A DNA stretch of 64,000 bases, from NCBI GenBank assembly GCA_013397935.1, contig VZRN01005622.1:1221785-1285784 (forward strand). Direction: 5' to 3'. Position 1 is the first letter of the stretch. Every line of letters begins with the position of its first letter. Shown piece after piece: positions 62,801 to 64,000 of this stretch. This DNA is from Dasyornis broadbenti (lineage: Eukaryota > Chordata > Aves > Passeriformes > Dasyornithidae). The notes under the pieces were generated by a model. The model was not told the origin of the DNA and made no database searches. It saw only the letters and a program-made list of their open reading frames with translations. The position numbers and the translations under genes were made by a program.

Positions 62801-64000
62801 GTCAGTTTTGTTTGTTCAGTGCTGGTACTTTAGGGCATCTGTACACTGCGTGTAAGAAGTTGCCATTTGTGTATCTAGCTTATAAATAAGTAGTTGCAAG
62901 CTAATTCTTTTAAGAAAACTGTTTTAATTGTAGAAACAACTGTTTGTGAGAACTTGGAAACATCTCGTGAATCCAAGTACCTCGAAAAGTATTGAAGATT
63001 TTATGACTAGTTATTCTATGAGTTTTACCAGATGATAAAAGTTTCAGCTGCAAAAAAAAGAGGAGGTCTTAATTCCCTGAATTCAGATCCAGGCAGCAGC
63101 AGCCTTGCTCTAAAATTGTAGATTTCATATCTCCCTGTATAAATCTGCAGGAATTTTCAGTTACTGATCATGTCTGTCCTCAGGCCATCTTTATTTTTCC
63201 CATTAGAAATATGTCTGCAGCAGCAGCAAATGGACCAAATCAAGAAGTGAGGGGTGATGCAGAGTATCTGCACAACTACACAACCCTAATGACCTGTGAC
63301 TCCTGCAGTAGGGGAGCAGGGAGCCAGAGACTGACAGACAGCTCGAGAGGAGCCTCATGTTCCAGGAGAGAAGTAATGGTTTGTGTCTGTGCCATTTTTC
63401 AGAACACCTGCAGAATGCTGGCACGGGGAAATAATGAGCCTGGTTATTATGTGGTCGCAAATTATAAGTTTTCCAGCGATGAATTTTTATTGCTGGCATA
63501 AAATTAAAATCCTTTTCTTACTGGATATGGATGTCTGAGTCATGTCAAGGACATGGAGAGTTTTGTGGTCTTAAAATCACAGCATCTCAACAGTGACTTG
63601 CTAAGAAAACAGATGATAAGAGAATCCTGCACACATTTAAAAAAGCCCGTAGAGCAAAAGCAAGATCAAGCATTAGCAGTAGATTTGGCTGTACTGTCAA
63701 AAAGTGGTCTTGGCTACTGGAAAAAAAAAGTTTTGACATAATGGAATGGGAAAATAAATACCAGTGGTAATGACTTCTCATCAATCCCATTATTCCTTTA
63801 AAGTACATTGTAAAAGTTCCAGTGGGTGGCTTCAGTGTGAATATCCTCAGAACACTCCACTTCCACTGAAATGGAAAATTAACAAAATTAGCACTTTGAA
63901 TACTTACAATTTTTGAGAAACTCCCAACATTTATAAGCTGTAACAGGCAGCCAGAATTACTCAGTTCTTTGTGCTGGCATATGGTACAGGGGACTGGAGC
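62801..64000. other. Unassigned downstream flank
   Basis: About 1.2 kb with no recognised exon or repeat. In human the next gene past ILDR2 is TADA1; I looked for its N-terminal exon in this strip and did not find it. A 96-codon frame at 63211-63501 has no family resemblance that I recognise. Confidence 0.6.

Noticed and set aside
63211..63501. 96-codon frame as a first exon of TADA1
   Set aside because: The translation does not resemble the TADA1 N-terminus, and no donor or neighbouring exon was found.
1..64000. A previously undescribed multi-gene system
   Set aside because: All confidently coding sequence belongs to two known vertebrate genes. The remaining open frames lack conserved motifs, splice support or clustering that would suggest a new system.

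Overview
This window looks like bird nuclear DNA. The evidence is several truncated CR1 LINE copies with the characteristic 3' end (runs of 'attctgtgattct' or its complement), long AT-rich introns, no SINE families that I can recognise, and two vertebrate genes in an arrangement I recall from tetrapods. There is no prokaryotic gene structure, tRNA, rRNA, CRISPR array or intact transposon.

Left part (1-13.7 kb): about 3.4 kb of 3' flank or 3' UTR, then MAEL (Maelstrom, a piRNA-pathway protein) on the minus strand. I rebuilt twelve coding exons between 13553 and 3457. They join in phase with no stop and give a 411-residue protein with an HMG-like box and a Maelstrom domain. One exon is only 42 nt and is easily missed. 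The first exon lies in a CpG-rich promoter that carries two CAACGG-type MYB cores and two GC boxes.

Middle (13.7-24.2 kb): a 10.7-kb intergenic spacer between divergently transcribed MAEL and ILDR2. It holds two CR1 3' ends just upstream of MAEL, a decayed LINE reverse-transcriptase fragment, a CR1 tail, and one perfect DR2 pair of nuclear-receptor half sites.

Right part (24.2-59.6 kb): ILDR2 (angulin-3, LISCH-like) on the plus strand, ten coding exons, 640 residues: signal peptide, V-type Ig domain, one membrane segment, a cysteine cluster and a long basic/serine-rich cytoplasmic tail. Its introns contain CR1 copies of both orientations, a long unexplained open frame in intron 3, and an unexplained set of minus-strand frames in intron 4. 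After the stop codon there is a probable long 3' UTR, a CR1 element with a second CR1 tail nested inside it, and about 1.2 kb of unassigned sequence.

The two genes are neighbours but have no known shared pathway: MAEL acts in germ-cell transposon silencing, ILDR2 at tricellular junctions, in the ER/plasma membrane and in immune signalling. I found no convincing undescribed multi-gene system. The most useful leads are regulatory or isoform-level: MYB sites at MAEL, phase-1 cassette exons and a NAGNAG acceptor in ILDR2, and a possible alternative terminal exon in ILDR2 intron 3.
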